This document shows, piece by piece, positions 26,887-35,596 of a DNA stretch of 64,000 bases. Below the pieces are notes generated by a model, which was given only the letters and a program-made list of their open reading frames with translations, was not told where the DNA came from and searched no databases. The position numbers and the translations under genes were made by a program. The stretch's first letter is position 1, and each line of letters begins with the position of its first letter. Source of the DNA: Thiohalophilus sp. (GTDB taxonomy: Bacteria; Pseudomonadota; Gammaproteobacteria; UBA6429; Thiohalophilaceae); contig NZ_JAXHMV010000008.1 of assembly GCF_034521165.1 (NCBI RefSeq), forward strand, positions 1-64,000. Reading direction: 5' to 3'.

Positions 26887-27366
26887 TCAATGCAGAATAC
26901 CGGGCATTTCGTCAAACACCAGATCTTCCATCCAGGCAAATGCCGCTTCCCTGCCCGGTTGATTAAACAGTACCATCAGGACAACCCATTTGAGCTGTTC
27001 GAGATCAATTTCATCTTCGCCCAGTGCCATGACCCGATCGATCACCATCTCGCGAGTGAAGTGATCGAGGACACCGGTCTGTTCCAGAAACAGCAGAAAA
27101 CCGCGCGCTTCGATATCCAGCCGTTCACACTCTTCGGCGGTATAGATACGAATTGAACCGGTGGTTTTGCCGCTGTAAATCGACGGGTCATCCTGCAGAG
27201 CAACCAGTCCTTCCAGCCACTCAAAGGCGCGGGTGATTTCGACCTGACGAAAACCGGCTTCCTGCAGTTCAACGCGCAGTGTTTCCTCGTCCGTATCGAA
27301 TTCTATTTCATCATTCATATAGTTTTCAAACAGATACATCAATACGTCGAGTACACTCTCTTTCAT
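26887..27366 (-). CDS. smg: Smg/DUF494 family protein
   Basis: Small acidic protein of 159 residues, the length of E. coli Smg. It begins MKESVLDVLMYLFENYM, the typical start of the family, and is rich in Glu and Asp. Its biochemical role is not established. It follows dprA by 12 bases on the same strand, the usual order in gammaproteobacteria, so the two are co-transcribed. Confidence 0.93.
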   Translation of the reverse strand: MKESVLDVLMYLFENYMNDEIEFDTDEETLRVELQEAGFRQVEITRAFEWLEGLVALQDDPSIYSGKTTGSIRIYTAEECERLDIEARGFLLFLEQTGVLDHFTREMVIDRVMALGEDEIDLEQLKWVVLMVLFNQPGREAAFAWMEDLVFDEMPGILH

Positions 27367-27378
27367 TTTTCTACCCCT

Positions 27379-28488
27379 CTAGCAGGTCTGGCAATAATGA
27401 CCACCGGTGGTGGCGGCTACAAAGCCTTGCAATTCCAGTACCAAGAGCATGGAACAAACGGCATCGGCCGTCAATCCACTACGTTCTACCACGGTATCCA
27501 CGGATGTCGGCTCGTGACCGATGCACTCCAGCACTTTTTGATACTCCGCGTCCAGTTCGGGCGCTGTGCCACAAACCGGTTCTTGCGTCCCGCTCATCGG
27601 TGTCCAGGCCACCAGGGAACCGAGTTCTTCCACCACATCCTGCGCGGTCTCGACCAGTTTGGCCCCCTGGCGCAATAACTGATGACAACCCCGGGCCTGC
27701 GGATTATGAATGGAACCGGGTACGGCAAAGACCTCGCGGCCCTGTTCCAGCGCCAGGCGGGCGGTGATCAGCGAGCCGCTCTGCCGGGCCGCCTCTACGA
27801 CCAGGGTGCCCACTGCCAGGCCGCTGATAATGCGGTTGCGGCGCGGAAAATTGGCCGCCAGCGGCGGCATGCCCGGGGCAAACTCGGAGACCAGCGCCCC
27901 CTGCGTGGCAATCTCGTGCGCCAGCTCGCGATGCCGGGCCGGGTAGACCCGATCCAGTCCGGTGCCCACCACGGCGAGACTGTAGCCGCCGCCTTTGAGG
28001 GCACCCCGGTGGCTGGCGGCGTCGATGCCCAGGGCCAGGCCGCTGGTGATGGTCAGTCCCATCCCGGCCAGGTGGCGGGCAAACTCCTGCGCCGTCTCCT
28101 GCCCGGACGGGGTCGGGTTGCGGGTCCCGACCATCGCCAGCTGGGGCAGTGCCAGACAATCGGGATCCCCGAACACATATAACAGCAGAGGTGGATCGCT
28201 GATCTCCCGCAGGCGTGCGGGATAACGGGGATCCGCCAGGGTCAGGATATGCGCCCGGGGCTGCGCGGCCCAGGCCAGATCGGCCTCGATTGCCGCCTCA
28301 TCCGGGCTCAGCAACGCCGCCAGCGTCTGCTCGCGCAAACCGGCCGCGGACAACGCCGTTCGCCCGGCGCCGAGAATCTTCCCGGGGCTGCCAAAACGCT
28401 CGATCAGGGAGTGAAAAGTCGCGGGGCCGAGGTACGGGGCCCGATGAAGCACCAGCCAGGGGCGCAGTGATTCCTGTTCGTCAGCCAT
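27379..28488 (-). CDS. dprA: DNA-processing protein DprA (Smf)
   Basis: Binds incoming single-stranded DNA and loads RecA in natural transformation; also present in species not known to be competent. About 369 residues from the start at 28488 (MADEQESL); an in-frame start at 28575 would add 29 residues. The Rossmann-like core has GTRNPTPSGQETAQEF, GLALGIDAASHRGAL, VVGTGLDRVYP and PRRNRIISGLA. A winged-helix DprA C-terminal domain follows (TSVDTVVERSGLTADAV). It lies between the LysM lipoprotein gene and smg. Confidence 0.94.
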   Translation of the reverse strand: MADEQESLRPWLVLHRAPYLGPATFHSLIERFGSPGKILGAGRTALSAAGLREQTLAALLSPDEAAIEADLAWAAQPRAHILTLADPRYPARLREISDPPLLLYVFGDPDCLALPQLAMVGTRNPTPSGQETAQEFARHLAGMGLTITSGLALGIDAASHRGALKGGGYSLAVVGTGLDRVYPARHRELAHEIATQGALVSEFAPGMPPLAANFPRRNRIISGLAVGTLVVEAARQSGSLITARLALEQGREVFAVPGSIHNPQARGCHQLLRQGAKLVETAQDVVEELGSLVAWTPMSGTQEPVCGTAPELDAEYQKVLECIGHEPTSVDTVVERSGLTADAVCSMLLVLELQGFVAATTGGHYCQTC

Positions 28489-28614
28489 AGCTCCTGTCCA
28501 GACCAACTCCGTTTGGTCATCGACCACGGCCGGATCAGCCGGCCGGGTTGACGGTTTGTTGAGCCATTGTACCACCCGGCGGGGATTTGCACAGCCCCGC
28601 CGGGTTCAGAGGGG

Positions 28615-29784
28615 TTACGGGTTGGCGACCTTGTCGTTCACATGCAGGGAGCGATAGGCCTCCATCACCAGCGCGTAGCTGACCTTCTCGTAACTGCGGA
28701 ACACCATCAGGACGCCGGCCCGCTCGTCGGGCAAATCCACATGGAAACCGAGCCAGCTGTCGGGATCCCGGGCCGTGCCGCCGTCCTGGTAGATGGCCAG
28801 CACATGGCCCGGCTCGAGGCCGTCCCGCGCGCCCTTGCTCAGGACCACTACATTATACTGTCCGATCTGGGAGAGGCCGTTATGCACCGCGATGATCTCG
28901 CCTTCGACTTCTTCTTTGGGTGGCCGCGGGAAGAAATTGAACTCGAGCTGCTGCTGCTCGATCGGCAGCAGGCGATCGCCGTTGAGCACTTCCTGCTGGG
29001 CCCGCGAGATGTTCAGGGTGACCACGTCATCGCGACCGCTCTTGCCGCGAATCACCCGGGCGTCGGCCAGGCGAATGACTTCATACCCCAGTACTTCGCC
29101 GCTCTGTGGATCCTTGTAGACCCGTCCCGGGCGCACCACATCGTAGCGACCGATGCTCTCATCCTGGATGTTGCGGGCATAAATCCGATTGCCGGTGCCG
29201 CTGATCAGATGCCCCTCGTAACTGGACACGATATAGGGGGCATTTTCCAGCTCATCCTTACCGATGACCCGCGGGCGCTGCAAGAACGGCGCGATCACCG
29301 AGCGACGGATGGTCGGAATCGCCTTTTCGATCGATTCGTAGCGCGGCCGCGGCGAGAGTTTTTCGGTCTGGATGCCGCGCGGCGGGGCCATACCCGCGCT
29401 GCCTTCCAGCGTCAGATAGGGTTTGCCGTCGGCATCGCGATACAGCACCACCACGTCACCCGGATAGATCAGGTGCGGATTACGAATCTCGGGGTTGATA
29501 TGCCAGACCTGCGGCCATAACCAGGGATCATTGAGAAAACGTCCGGCAATACCCCACAGGGTGTCGCCTTTTTTCACCACATAACGTTCGGGATAATCGG
29601 GCTTGAAAACCGGTTTTTCCGGTTCCGGGGCACTGGGCTCTTCCAGGGAGTAAGAACTTGTCTGGGGCGCCGGCGCCGCGGGCGGCTGCTCCGGGGCAGA
29701 ACCACAGGCCGCCAGACCCAGGCCCAGTAAAAGTGTGGACAGGAAACGTGTCAATCTGAGGCCAGTCAGTTTATTATTCACCAT
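28615..29784 (-). CDS. LysM-domain lipoprotein
   Basis: Envelope protein of 389 residues. A signal peptide ends in a lipobox-like LAAC (Cys 27), followed by a proline/glutamate-rich spacer. A single LysM domain at about 68-115 (YVVKKGDTLWGIAGRFL, then INPEIRNPHLIYPGD) should bind peptidoglycan. The long C-terminal region is conserved in gammaproteobacteria but of unknown function. The gene is upstream of dprA on the same strand and divergent from def, the standard arrangement. Confidence 0.92.
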   Translation of the reverse strand: MVNNKLTGLRLTRFLSTLLLGLGLAACGSAPEQPPAAPAPQTSSYSLEEPSAPEPEKPVFKPDYPERYVVKKGDTLWGIAGRFLNDPWLWPQVWHINPEIRNPHLIYPGDVVVLYRDADGKPYLTLEGSAGMAPPRGIQTEKLSPRPRYESIEKAIPTIRRSVIAPFLQRPRVIGKDELENAPYIVSSYEGHLISGTGNRIYARNIQDESIGRYDVVRPGRVYKDPQSGEVLGYEVIRLADARVIRGKSGRDDVVTLNISRAQQEVLNGDRLLPIEQQQLEFNFFPRPPKEEVEGEIIAVHNGLSQIGQYNVVVLSKGARDGLEPGHVLAIYQDGGTARDPDSWLGFHVDLPDERAGVLMVFRSYEKVSYALVMEAYRSLHVNDKVANP

Positions 29785-29934
29785 GGAAGGTTCCCCTGTC
29801 AGAGGCCGCTTTGTTATTCGAGTTTAATTGACCTGGCGCCCGGAACAAGCCCGAATCTGACAGGTCTATCCTAGTAGTATCATAATGTTAGCAGCTTTTT
29901 CTACACTTGTACTAGAGAAACGTCACGAAATTAT

Positions 29935-30438
29935 ATGGCAATACTCAATATTTTAAATTATCCCGATGATCGGCTGCGCATCAAGGCGAAGCCGGTGACC
30001 GAGTTTGATGCGCGCCTGCACCGGCAGATCGACGACATGTTCGAGACCATGTACGCCGCGCCGGGCATCGGCCTGGCCGCCACTCAGGTGGATTTCCATC
30101 AGCGGCTGATCGTCATCGACGTTTCCGAGGACAAAAGCCAGCCGCTGGTGGTGATCAACCCCCAGATCACCGAAAAGGACGGCATCCAGCAGATCGACGA
30201 AGGTTGCCTGTCCGTCCCCGGCGTCTACGAGCCGGTCGAACGGGCCGAGCATATCCGCCTCAAGATGCAGGATCGCGACGGCAACCCGGTGGAGATGGAA
30301 GCCGAGGGCCTGCTGGCAGTCTGTATCCAGCACGAAATGGATCACCTGGAAGGCAAGCTGTTCGTCGACTACCTCTCCGACCTCAAGCGCCAGCGCATTC
30401 GCAAAAAACTGCAAAAACAACAACGCCAGGCCGGATAA
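29935..30438 (+). CDS. def: Peptide deformylase
   Basis: Removes the formyl group from the N-terminal methionine of new proteins. The 167-residue enzyme has all three family motifs: GIGLAATQV, EGCLSVPG (metal-binding cysteine) and QHEMDHLEGKLF (two metal-binding histidines and the catalytic glutamate). Length is typical of the Gram-negative type 1 enzyme. It is first in the def-fmt-rsmB series, divergent from the LysM gene. Confidence 0.97.
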   Translation: MAILNILNYPDDRLRIKAKPVTEFDARLHRQIDDMFETMYAAPGIGLAATQVDFHQRLIVIDVSEDKSQPLVVINPQITEKDGIQQIDEGCLSVPGVYEPVERAEHIRLKMQDRDGNPVEMEAEGLLAVCIQHEMDHLEGKLFVDYLSDLKRQRIRKKLQKQQRQAG

Positions 30439-30445
30439 ATCCGGC

Positions 30446-30494
30446 AGGTGCTAGATACTAGGGGCCAGGTCCTGGAAACTAGCCCCTGGCACCT
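30446..30494 (+). repeat. Nested inverted repeat between def and fmt
   Basis: Outer arms AGGTG (30446-30450) and CACCT (30490-30494) enclose inner arms AGGGGC (30460-30465) and GCCCCT (30482-30487). The central part holds CCAGGTCCTGG, itself a palindrome. No T-run follows, so it is not a classical terminator. It could moderate def-fmt read-through or be another dispersed repeat. Confidence 0.55.
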
Positions 30495-30536
30495 GGTCAC
30501 TTATCCGCGGCCGCATAACTTCAAAAAAAACAAACG

Positions 30537-31493
30537 ATGACCTCTCCTTCCCCCCTGATCTTTGCTGGAACCCCCTCTTTCGCCGCCACGGCCCTGCGCG
30601 CCCTGCTTGATGCCGGGCACAATATCGTCGCCGTCTATACCCAGCCGGATCGCCCGGCGGGGCGCGGGCGCAAGCCGCAGGCCAGTCCGGTCAAGCAGCT
30701 GGCGCTGGAGTACGATCTGCCTGTCTGTCAGCCGGAGAATTTCAACTCCGACGCGGCCCTGGCCGAGCTGGCCCGCTGGCAGGCGGATCGCATGATCGTC
30801 GCCGCCTACGGACTGCTGCTGCCCCAAAAAGTGCTGGATATTCCCCGTCACGGCTGCCTGAATATTCACGCCTCGCTGTTGCCGCGCTGGCGGGGGGCGG
30901 CACCGATCCAGCGCGCCATTCTGGCCGGTGACCGCGAGACCGGCATCACCATCATGCAGATGGACGCCGGGCTGGACACCGGCGACATGCTGCTCAAATT
31001 ATCCTGCCCCATCGCCCCGGACGACACCGGCGGCCGTCTGCATGACCGGCTGGCGAAACTGGGCGGGGAGGCGATTGTGCAAGCGCTTGCTAACCTGGAT
31101 AGCCTGACACCACAACCACAGGACGACAGCCAGGCCACTTACGCCCGCAAGCTGGACAAGGCCGAGGCGCGGATCGACTGGCACAAACCGGCCGGGCAAC
31201 TGGCCCGGGAAGTGCGCGCCTTCAACCCCTGGCCGGTCAGCCACACCCTGCTCGACGCTCAGCCGCTGCGCATCTGGCAGGCCCAGGCCCAGCCGGCAAC
31301 GCCTGGCGCGACGCCCGGAACCGTGCTCAGTACGGATGTCGACGGGATTGCGGTGGCCTGTTGCGAGGGCAGCCTGCTGCTGCAGCAAATCCAGCCGGCC
31401 GGCAGCAAGGCCATGAGCGCGGCCGCCTTCCTGCATGGCCGCCCCGGGCGTATCGAACCCGGCATGCGGCTGGGTGACAGCCAGTCGACATGA
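30537..31493 (+). CDS. fmt: Methionyl-tRNA formyltransferase
   Basis: Formylates initiator Met-tRNA using 10-formyltetrahydrofolate. The 318-residue protein has the catalytic block NIHASLLPRWRGAAPIQRAI and the downstream GITIMQMDAGLDTGDML with its catalytic aspartate. The C-terminal part is an OB-like tRNA-binding domain. Its stop overlaps the start of rsmB by 4 bases. It works in sequence with def, which removes the formyl group later. Confidence 0.97.
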   Translation: MTSPSPLIFAGTPSFAATALRALLDAGHNIVAVYTQPDRPAGRGRKPQASPVKQLALEYDLPVCQPENFNSDAALAELARWQADRMIVAAYGLLLPQKVLDIPRHGCLNIHASLLPRWRGAAPIQRAILAGDRETGITIMQMDAGLDTGDMLLKLSCPIAPDDTGGRLHDRLAKLGGEAIVQALANLDSLTPQPQDDSQATYARKLDKAEARIDWHKPAGQLAREVRAFNPWPVSHTLLDAQPLRIWQAQAQPATPGATPGTVLSTDVDGIAVACCEGSLLLQQIQPAGSKAMSAAAFLHGRPGRIEPGMRLGDSQST

Positions 31494-32791
31494 ACGCCCG
31501 CCTCGCCAGCCTGCAGGTGCTGCAGCAAATCGTGCAGCAGGGACAGAATCTGGATAACGCCCTGGAGAGCGTGATCCCGCAACTGGAACAGGCCCGGGAT
31601 CAGGGACTGCTCCAGCATCTGTGCTACGGGGTCATGCGCTGGTATCCGCAGCTGGAGTTCCTGCTCGCCCGGCTGCTGCACAAACCTTTAAAAAAGAAAG
31701 ACACCGATCTGCGCCTGCTGCTGCTGCTCGGCCTCTATCAGCTGCGCTTCACCCGGATTCCCGCCCATGCGGCGGTCGATGAGACCGTGGCCCTGACCCA
31801 GCGCCTGAACAAACCCTGGGCGCGGGGCATGGTCAACGCGGTCCTGCGCAATTACACCCGTCGTCAAGCTGACCTGGAACAACGCCTGGAGCAGGATCCG
31901 CCGGCCCGCAGCGCGCACCCGCCCTGGTTACTCACCGCGTTACAACAGGCCTGGCCCGATCACTGGCCGGCGATCGTGGAAGCGAACAACACCCAGGCCC
32001 CCATGAGCCTGCGGGTCAATGGCCGCCACGGTTCGCGCGACGCTTATATAAAGCGTTTACTCGACGCGGGGCTGGAGGCACGCCCGGCGGCGCACACCGA
32101 AAGCGGCGTGATTCTGGCCGAACCCTGCCCGGTGGAGCAGTTGCCCGACTTCGCCACGGGTGACGTCTCGGTGCAGGATGGCGCCGCCCAGCTGGCGGCG
32201 ACCCTGCTCGATGCACAACCGGACGAGCGGGTGCTGGACGCCTGCGCCGCCCCCGGCGGCAAGAGCGCCCATCTGCTGGAACGCCAGCCCGAGCTGCAGG
32301 AATTGATCGCCCTGGATCTCGATGCCGCCCGGCTGCAACGGGTACAGGAGAACCTGACCCGTCTGCAGCTGACTGCCACCCTGATCGCGGGCGATGCCGC
32401 CCAACCGGATAGCTGGTGGGACGGACAGCCCTTCGATCGGATTCTGCTCGATGCGCCCTGCAGCGCCAGCGGCGTGATTCGCCGTCATCCGGACATCAAA
32501 CTGCATCGCCGGCAAAGCGATATCGCCGCACTGGCCACCACGCAACATGCTATGCTGTTGGCCCTGTGGCCACTGCTCAAACCCGGCGGTACGCTGCTGT
32601 ATGCCACCTGTTCGGTCCTTCCCGAGGAGAACCGGCAGCAGGTAGAACGCTTTCTCGCCGCCGAGAACTCGGCGCGACACGTGCCTCTCGCGACGGGCTG
32701 GGGACACCCCCTGTCGACCGGACAACAGATCCTGCCGGGTGAGGATGAAATGGATGGTTTCTATTACGCACGCCTGGTCAAGACAAGCTGA
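31490..32791 (+). CDS. rsmB: 16S rRNA m5C967 methyltransferase
   Basis: SAM-dependent enzyme of 433 residues that methylates C967 of 16S rRNA. An N-terminal NusB-like RNA-binding domain occupies about the first 140 residues. The methyltransferase core has the SAM motif VLDACAAPGGKSAHLLE and the two-cysteine chemistry in DAPCSASGVIRRHPDIK and YATCSVLPEEN. It overlaps fmt at its start and the DUF4390 gene at its end. Confidence 0.96.
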   Translation: MNARLASLQVLQQIVQQGQNLDNALESVIPQLEQARDQGLLQHLCYGVMRWYPQLEFLLARLLHKPLKKKDTDLRLLLLLGLYQLRFTRIPAHAAVDETVALTQRLNKPWARGMVNAVLRNYTRRQADLEQRLEQDPPARSAHPPWLLTALQQAWPDHWPAIVEANNTQAPMSLRVNGRHGSRDAYIKRLLDAGLEARPAAHTESGVILAEPCPVEQLPDFATGDVSVQDGAAQLAATLLDAQPDERVLDACAAPGGKSAHLLERQPELQELIALDLDAARLQRVQENLTRLQLTATLIAGDAAQPDSWWDGQPFDRILLDAPCSASGVIRRHPDIKLHRRQSDIAALATTQHAMLLALWPLLKPGGTLLYATCSVLPEENRQQVERFLAAENSARHVPLATGWGHPLSTGQQILPGEDEMDGFYYARLVKTS

Positions 32792-33365
32792 CACCCGCCG
32801 CCCGGCCCCGCGGCGCTGGCTGCGCTGCCTGTTGCTGGTCAGCGTGCTGGGCAGTGCCCCGCTGGCGCTGGCCAACAACGGGTTTGTGATCCGCGATGCC
32901 GGCATGAGCCTGCAGGGCAGCGTCTATCACCTCGACGCCCGGATCGACTATGAGCTCTCCCCCGAGGCCATCGACGCGGTCAAAAACGGCGTCCCGCTGA
33001 TCATCGCCATGGATATCCGGGTGGAACGCCAGCGCCGCTGGTGGCTGAACCAGGAAGTGGCGACCCTCACCCAGAATTATCTGCTGCTCTATCATGCGCT
33101 GACCGAAAAATACGTGATTCACAATCTCAACAGCGGGATTCAGGAAAACTACGTCAATCTGGATACCGCCCTGTGGGCACTGGGCCGGGTCGACAATCTG
33201 CCCCTGATTGACGCCAATCTGCTGGAGTCGGGCGCCGAATACACGCTGGAGCTGCGCAGCCGACTGGACATCGAATCCCTGCCGGCACCCATGCGCCCAC
33301 TGGCCTATATTTCCAGTGACTGGCAACTGCAAAGCGACTGGTACTCATGGTCATTGGTTCACTGA
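32754..33365 (+). CDS. DUF4390 exported protein
   Basis: Secreted protein of about 203 residues from the ATG at 32754; ATG 32745 and GTG 32739 are in-frame alternatives. All three overlap the end of rsmB. A signal peptide (ending near LALANN) is followed by a beta-rich domain (GFVIRDAGMSLQGSVYHLDA). It is a DUF4390 member, a family encoded just before NtrY-like kinases; the function is unknown. It overlaps the kinase gene by 19 bases, so the two are translationally coupled and may work together. Confidence 0.88.
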   Translation: MVSITHAWSRQADTRRPAPRRWLRCLLLVSVLGSAPLALANNGFVIRDAGMSLQGSVYHLDARIDYELSPEAIDAVKNGVPLIIAMDIRVERQRRWWLNQEVATLTQNYLLLYHALTEKYVIHNLNSGIQENYVNLDTALWALGRVDNLPLIDANLLESGAEYTLELRSRLDIESLPAPMRPLAYISSDWQLQSDWYSWSLVH

Positions 33366-35596
33366 TCCGCAAACTGTTTTCCGGCAGCGCACCGATCATC
33401 ATCCTGTTCGTGCTGCTGTTGACCTCGCTCTATCTGATGAGTGGGGCCACGCATAACTCGGCGCTGTTCGGCAAACTCTATTCGTTGATGCTCGGCATCA
33501 ACCTGCTGGCCATCGGCCTGTTGCTGGTATTGATCGGCAAAAGCCTGTGGCAACTGGTCCAGCAATATCGCAAGCGCGACACCGGCACCCGCCTCACCGC
33601 CCGACTGGTGGTCATGTTTATCATCCTGTCGGTCACACCGGTGTCGGTGGTCTATTATTTCTCGCTCGATTTTATCAAGCGCGGTATCGACAGCTGGTTC
33701 GATGTGCGGGTCGAGAATGCCCTGAACGATGCGCTGGAACTGAGTCAGGCATCACTGGGCATGCGCATGCGCGAGTTGCTGCGCGAAACCCAGAATCTGG
33801 GCCGCAACCTGTCCGATACGCCCAACAACCTCGTGGCGCTGAAACTGAGCGAGATTCATCGCAGTACCGAGGCGTCCGAACTGACCCTGTTCTCCCGTAA
33901 CGGGCGCATTATCGCCTCCAGCAGCATGGAATCGACCCAGTTGTTACCCGAACGCCTGGACGATGCCAGTTTGCACATGCTGCGTCAGGGCAACGATGAT
34001 ATCGGGCTGGTCCCCATCAAGGACAGCGGGCTGCATTTTCGTGCGGCCGTCACGGTGCCGGGGCCCGACGCCGTCACCGAACCCCGCTTTTTACAGGCGC
34101 TGTTCCCGGTCAGCGATCGCATCAATACCCTGGCCGACAGTGTGCAGACGGCCTTCAGTCAGTACCGTGAAGTGGCCTATCTGCGCACCCCGCTCAAATA
34201 CAGTTTTATTCTGGCCCTGTCGCTGGTGTTGCTGCTGAGTATTCTGGTGGCGATCTGGGCGGCGTTTTATGCGGCGCGGCGCATGGTCCAACCCATTTAC
34301 GATCTCGTGGAAGGCACCCGGGCGGTGGCGGCCGGCAATTACGACAAGCGCCTGCCCCTGCCGGGCAAGGACGAACTGGGTTTTCTGGTGCGTTCGTTCA
34401 ACGAGATGACCCACAAGATCGCCATCGCCCAGCAACAGGCCCAGCAGAGCCAGCAGCAACTGGAAGCCCAGCACGCCTATCTGGAAGCCGTGCTGGCCAA
34501 TCTCTCCTCCGGGGTGCTGACCCTGGATCACGATCATCGTCTGCGCACCCACAACCTGGCGGCCAGCGAGATACTGAACGTGGATCTGGATCGCTATCAC
34601 GATGCGCGCCTGGATACCCTGGCCGGGGCCGAACCGGCCTCGCGTCAGCTGATCGATGCCATCTGCCAGTATCTGGATGCCGGTGAACAGGAATGGCAGG
34701 AACAGGTCACCCTGTTCGGTCCCAACGGCCGCAAGGTGCTGATGTGCCGCGGGACTCCGTTACCCGACAGCGGCGATCGCGACAGCGGCAATATCATCGT
34801 CTTCGATGACATCACCGCGCTGATTCAGGCCCAGCGCAACGCCGCCTGGGGCGAGGTGGCCCGGCGCCTGGCCCACGAGATCAAAAACCCGCTCACACCC
34901 ATCCAGCTGGCCGCCGAGCGCCTGCGGCACAAATACCTGAAAAAGATGGAACAAAAGGATGCCGAGGTGCTGGACCGCTCGACCCACACCATTGTCCAGC
35001 AGGTGGAGTCCCTCAAGGAGATGGTCAAGGCCTTCTCCGATTATGCGCGCATGCCCGAATTGCAACTGGAAACCCTGGATCTGAATCACATCATCGACGA
35101 AGTCCTGGACCTGTATCGCACCAGCAACCACCAGATCCGCTTTCGGCTCGAACTCGACCCGAGTATGCCGCAGATCGAGGCCGATGCCGGACGCTTACGC
35201 CAGGTCCTGCACAACCTGTTCAAAAACGCGCTCGAAGCCATGGAGTATGCCAGTGGCTCCCGGATCCAGGTCAGCACCCATTGCGCTCACGAGCAGAGCT
35301 GTCGCTATGTGGAATTGAAAATCGAGGACAACGGCCCGGGTATTCCCCCCGGTGTGTTCGATCAGCTGTTCGATCCCTATGTCACCACCAAGCCGCGCGG
35401 CAGCGGCCTGGGGCTGGCCATCGTCAAGAAGATCATCGAGGAACACGGCGGCATGCTGTGGGCCGAGAACAACCCCGACGGGGGTGCCACCATTATTATC
35501 CGCCTGCCGGTGGTTTCAACCGGCACGGAGATCCGCGATACAATGGACAGCGACGCCGAATCAACCTATAACAGCAACGATGATGCCGCCGCCTGA
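33347..35596 (+). CDS. ntrY: NtrY-like membrane sensor histidine kinase
   Basis: Sensor of 749 residues. Several transmembrane helices lie in the first third and around a periplasmic section, with a final helix near FILALSLVLLLSILVAIW. A HAMP domain and a PAS domain follow. The phospho-acceptor motif WGEVARRLAHEIKNPLTP has its histidine near residue 510. The ATPase shows NLFKNALEAME, DNGPGIPPG and RGSGLGLAIVKKI. It overlaps the regulator gene by 17 bases. The signal is not known; the TrkA-TrkH neighbours raise the possibility of a link to ionic or redox stress. Confidence 0.93.
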   Translation: MVIGSLIRKLFSGSAPIIILFVLLLTSLYLMSGATHNSALFGKLYSLMLGINLLAIGLLLVLIGKSLWQLVQQYRKRDTGTRLTARLVVMFIILSVTPVSVVYYFSLDFIKRGIDSWFDVRVENALNDALELSQASLGMRMRELLRETQNLGRNLSDTPNNLVALKLSEIHRSTEASELTLFSRNGRIIASSSMESTQLLPERLDDASLHMLRQGNDDIGLVPIKDSGLHFRAAVTVPGPDAVTEPRFLQALFPVSDRINTLADSVQTAFSQYREVAYLRTPLKYSFILALSLVLLLSILVAIWAAFYAARRMVQPIYDLVEGTRAVAAGNYDKRLPLPGKDELGFLVRSFNEMTHKIAIAQQQAQQSQQQLEAQHAYLEAVLANLSSGVLTLDHDHRLRTHNLAASEILNVDLDRYHDARLDTLAGAEPASRQLIDAICQYLDAGEQEWQEQVTLFGPNGRKVLMCRGTPLPDSGDRDSGNIIVFDDITALIQAQRNAAWGEVARRLAHEIKNPLTPIQLAAERLRHKYLKKMEQKDAEVLDRSTHTIVQQVESLKEMVKAFSDYARMPELQLETLDLNHIIDEVLDLYRTSNHQIRFRLELDPSMPQIEADAGRLRQVLHNLFKNALEAMEYASGSRIQVSTHCAHEQSCRYVELKIEDNGPGIPPGVFDQLFDPYVTTKPRGSGLGLAIVKKIIEEHGGMLWAENNPDGGATIIIRLPVVSTGTEIRDTMDSDAESTYNSNDDAAA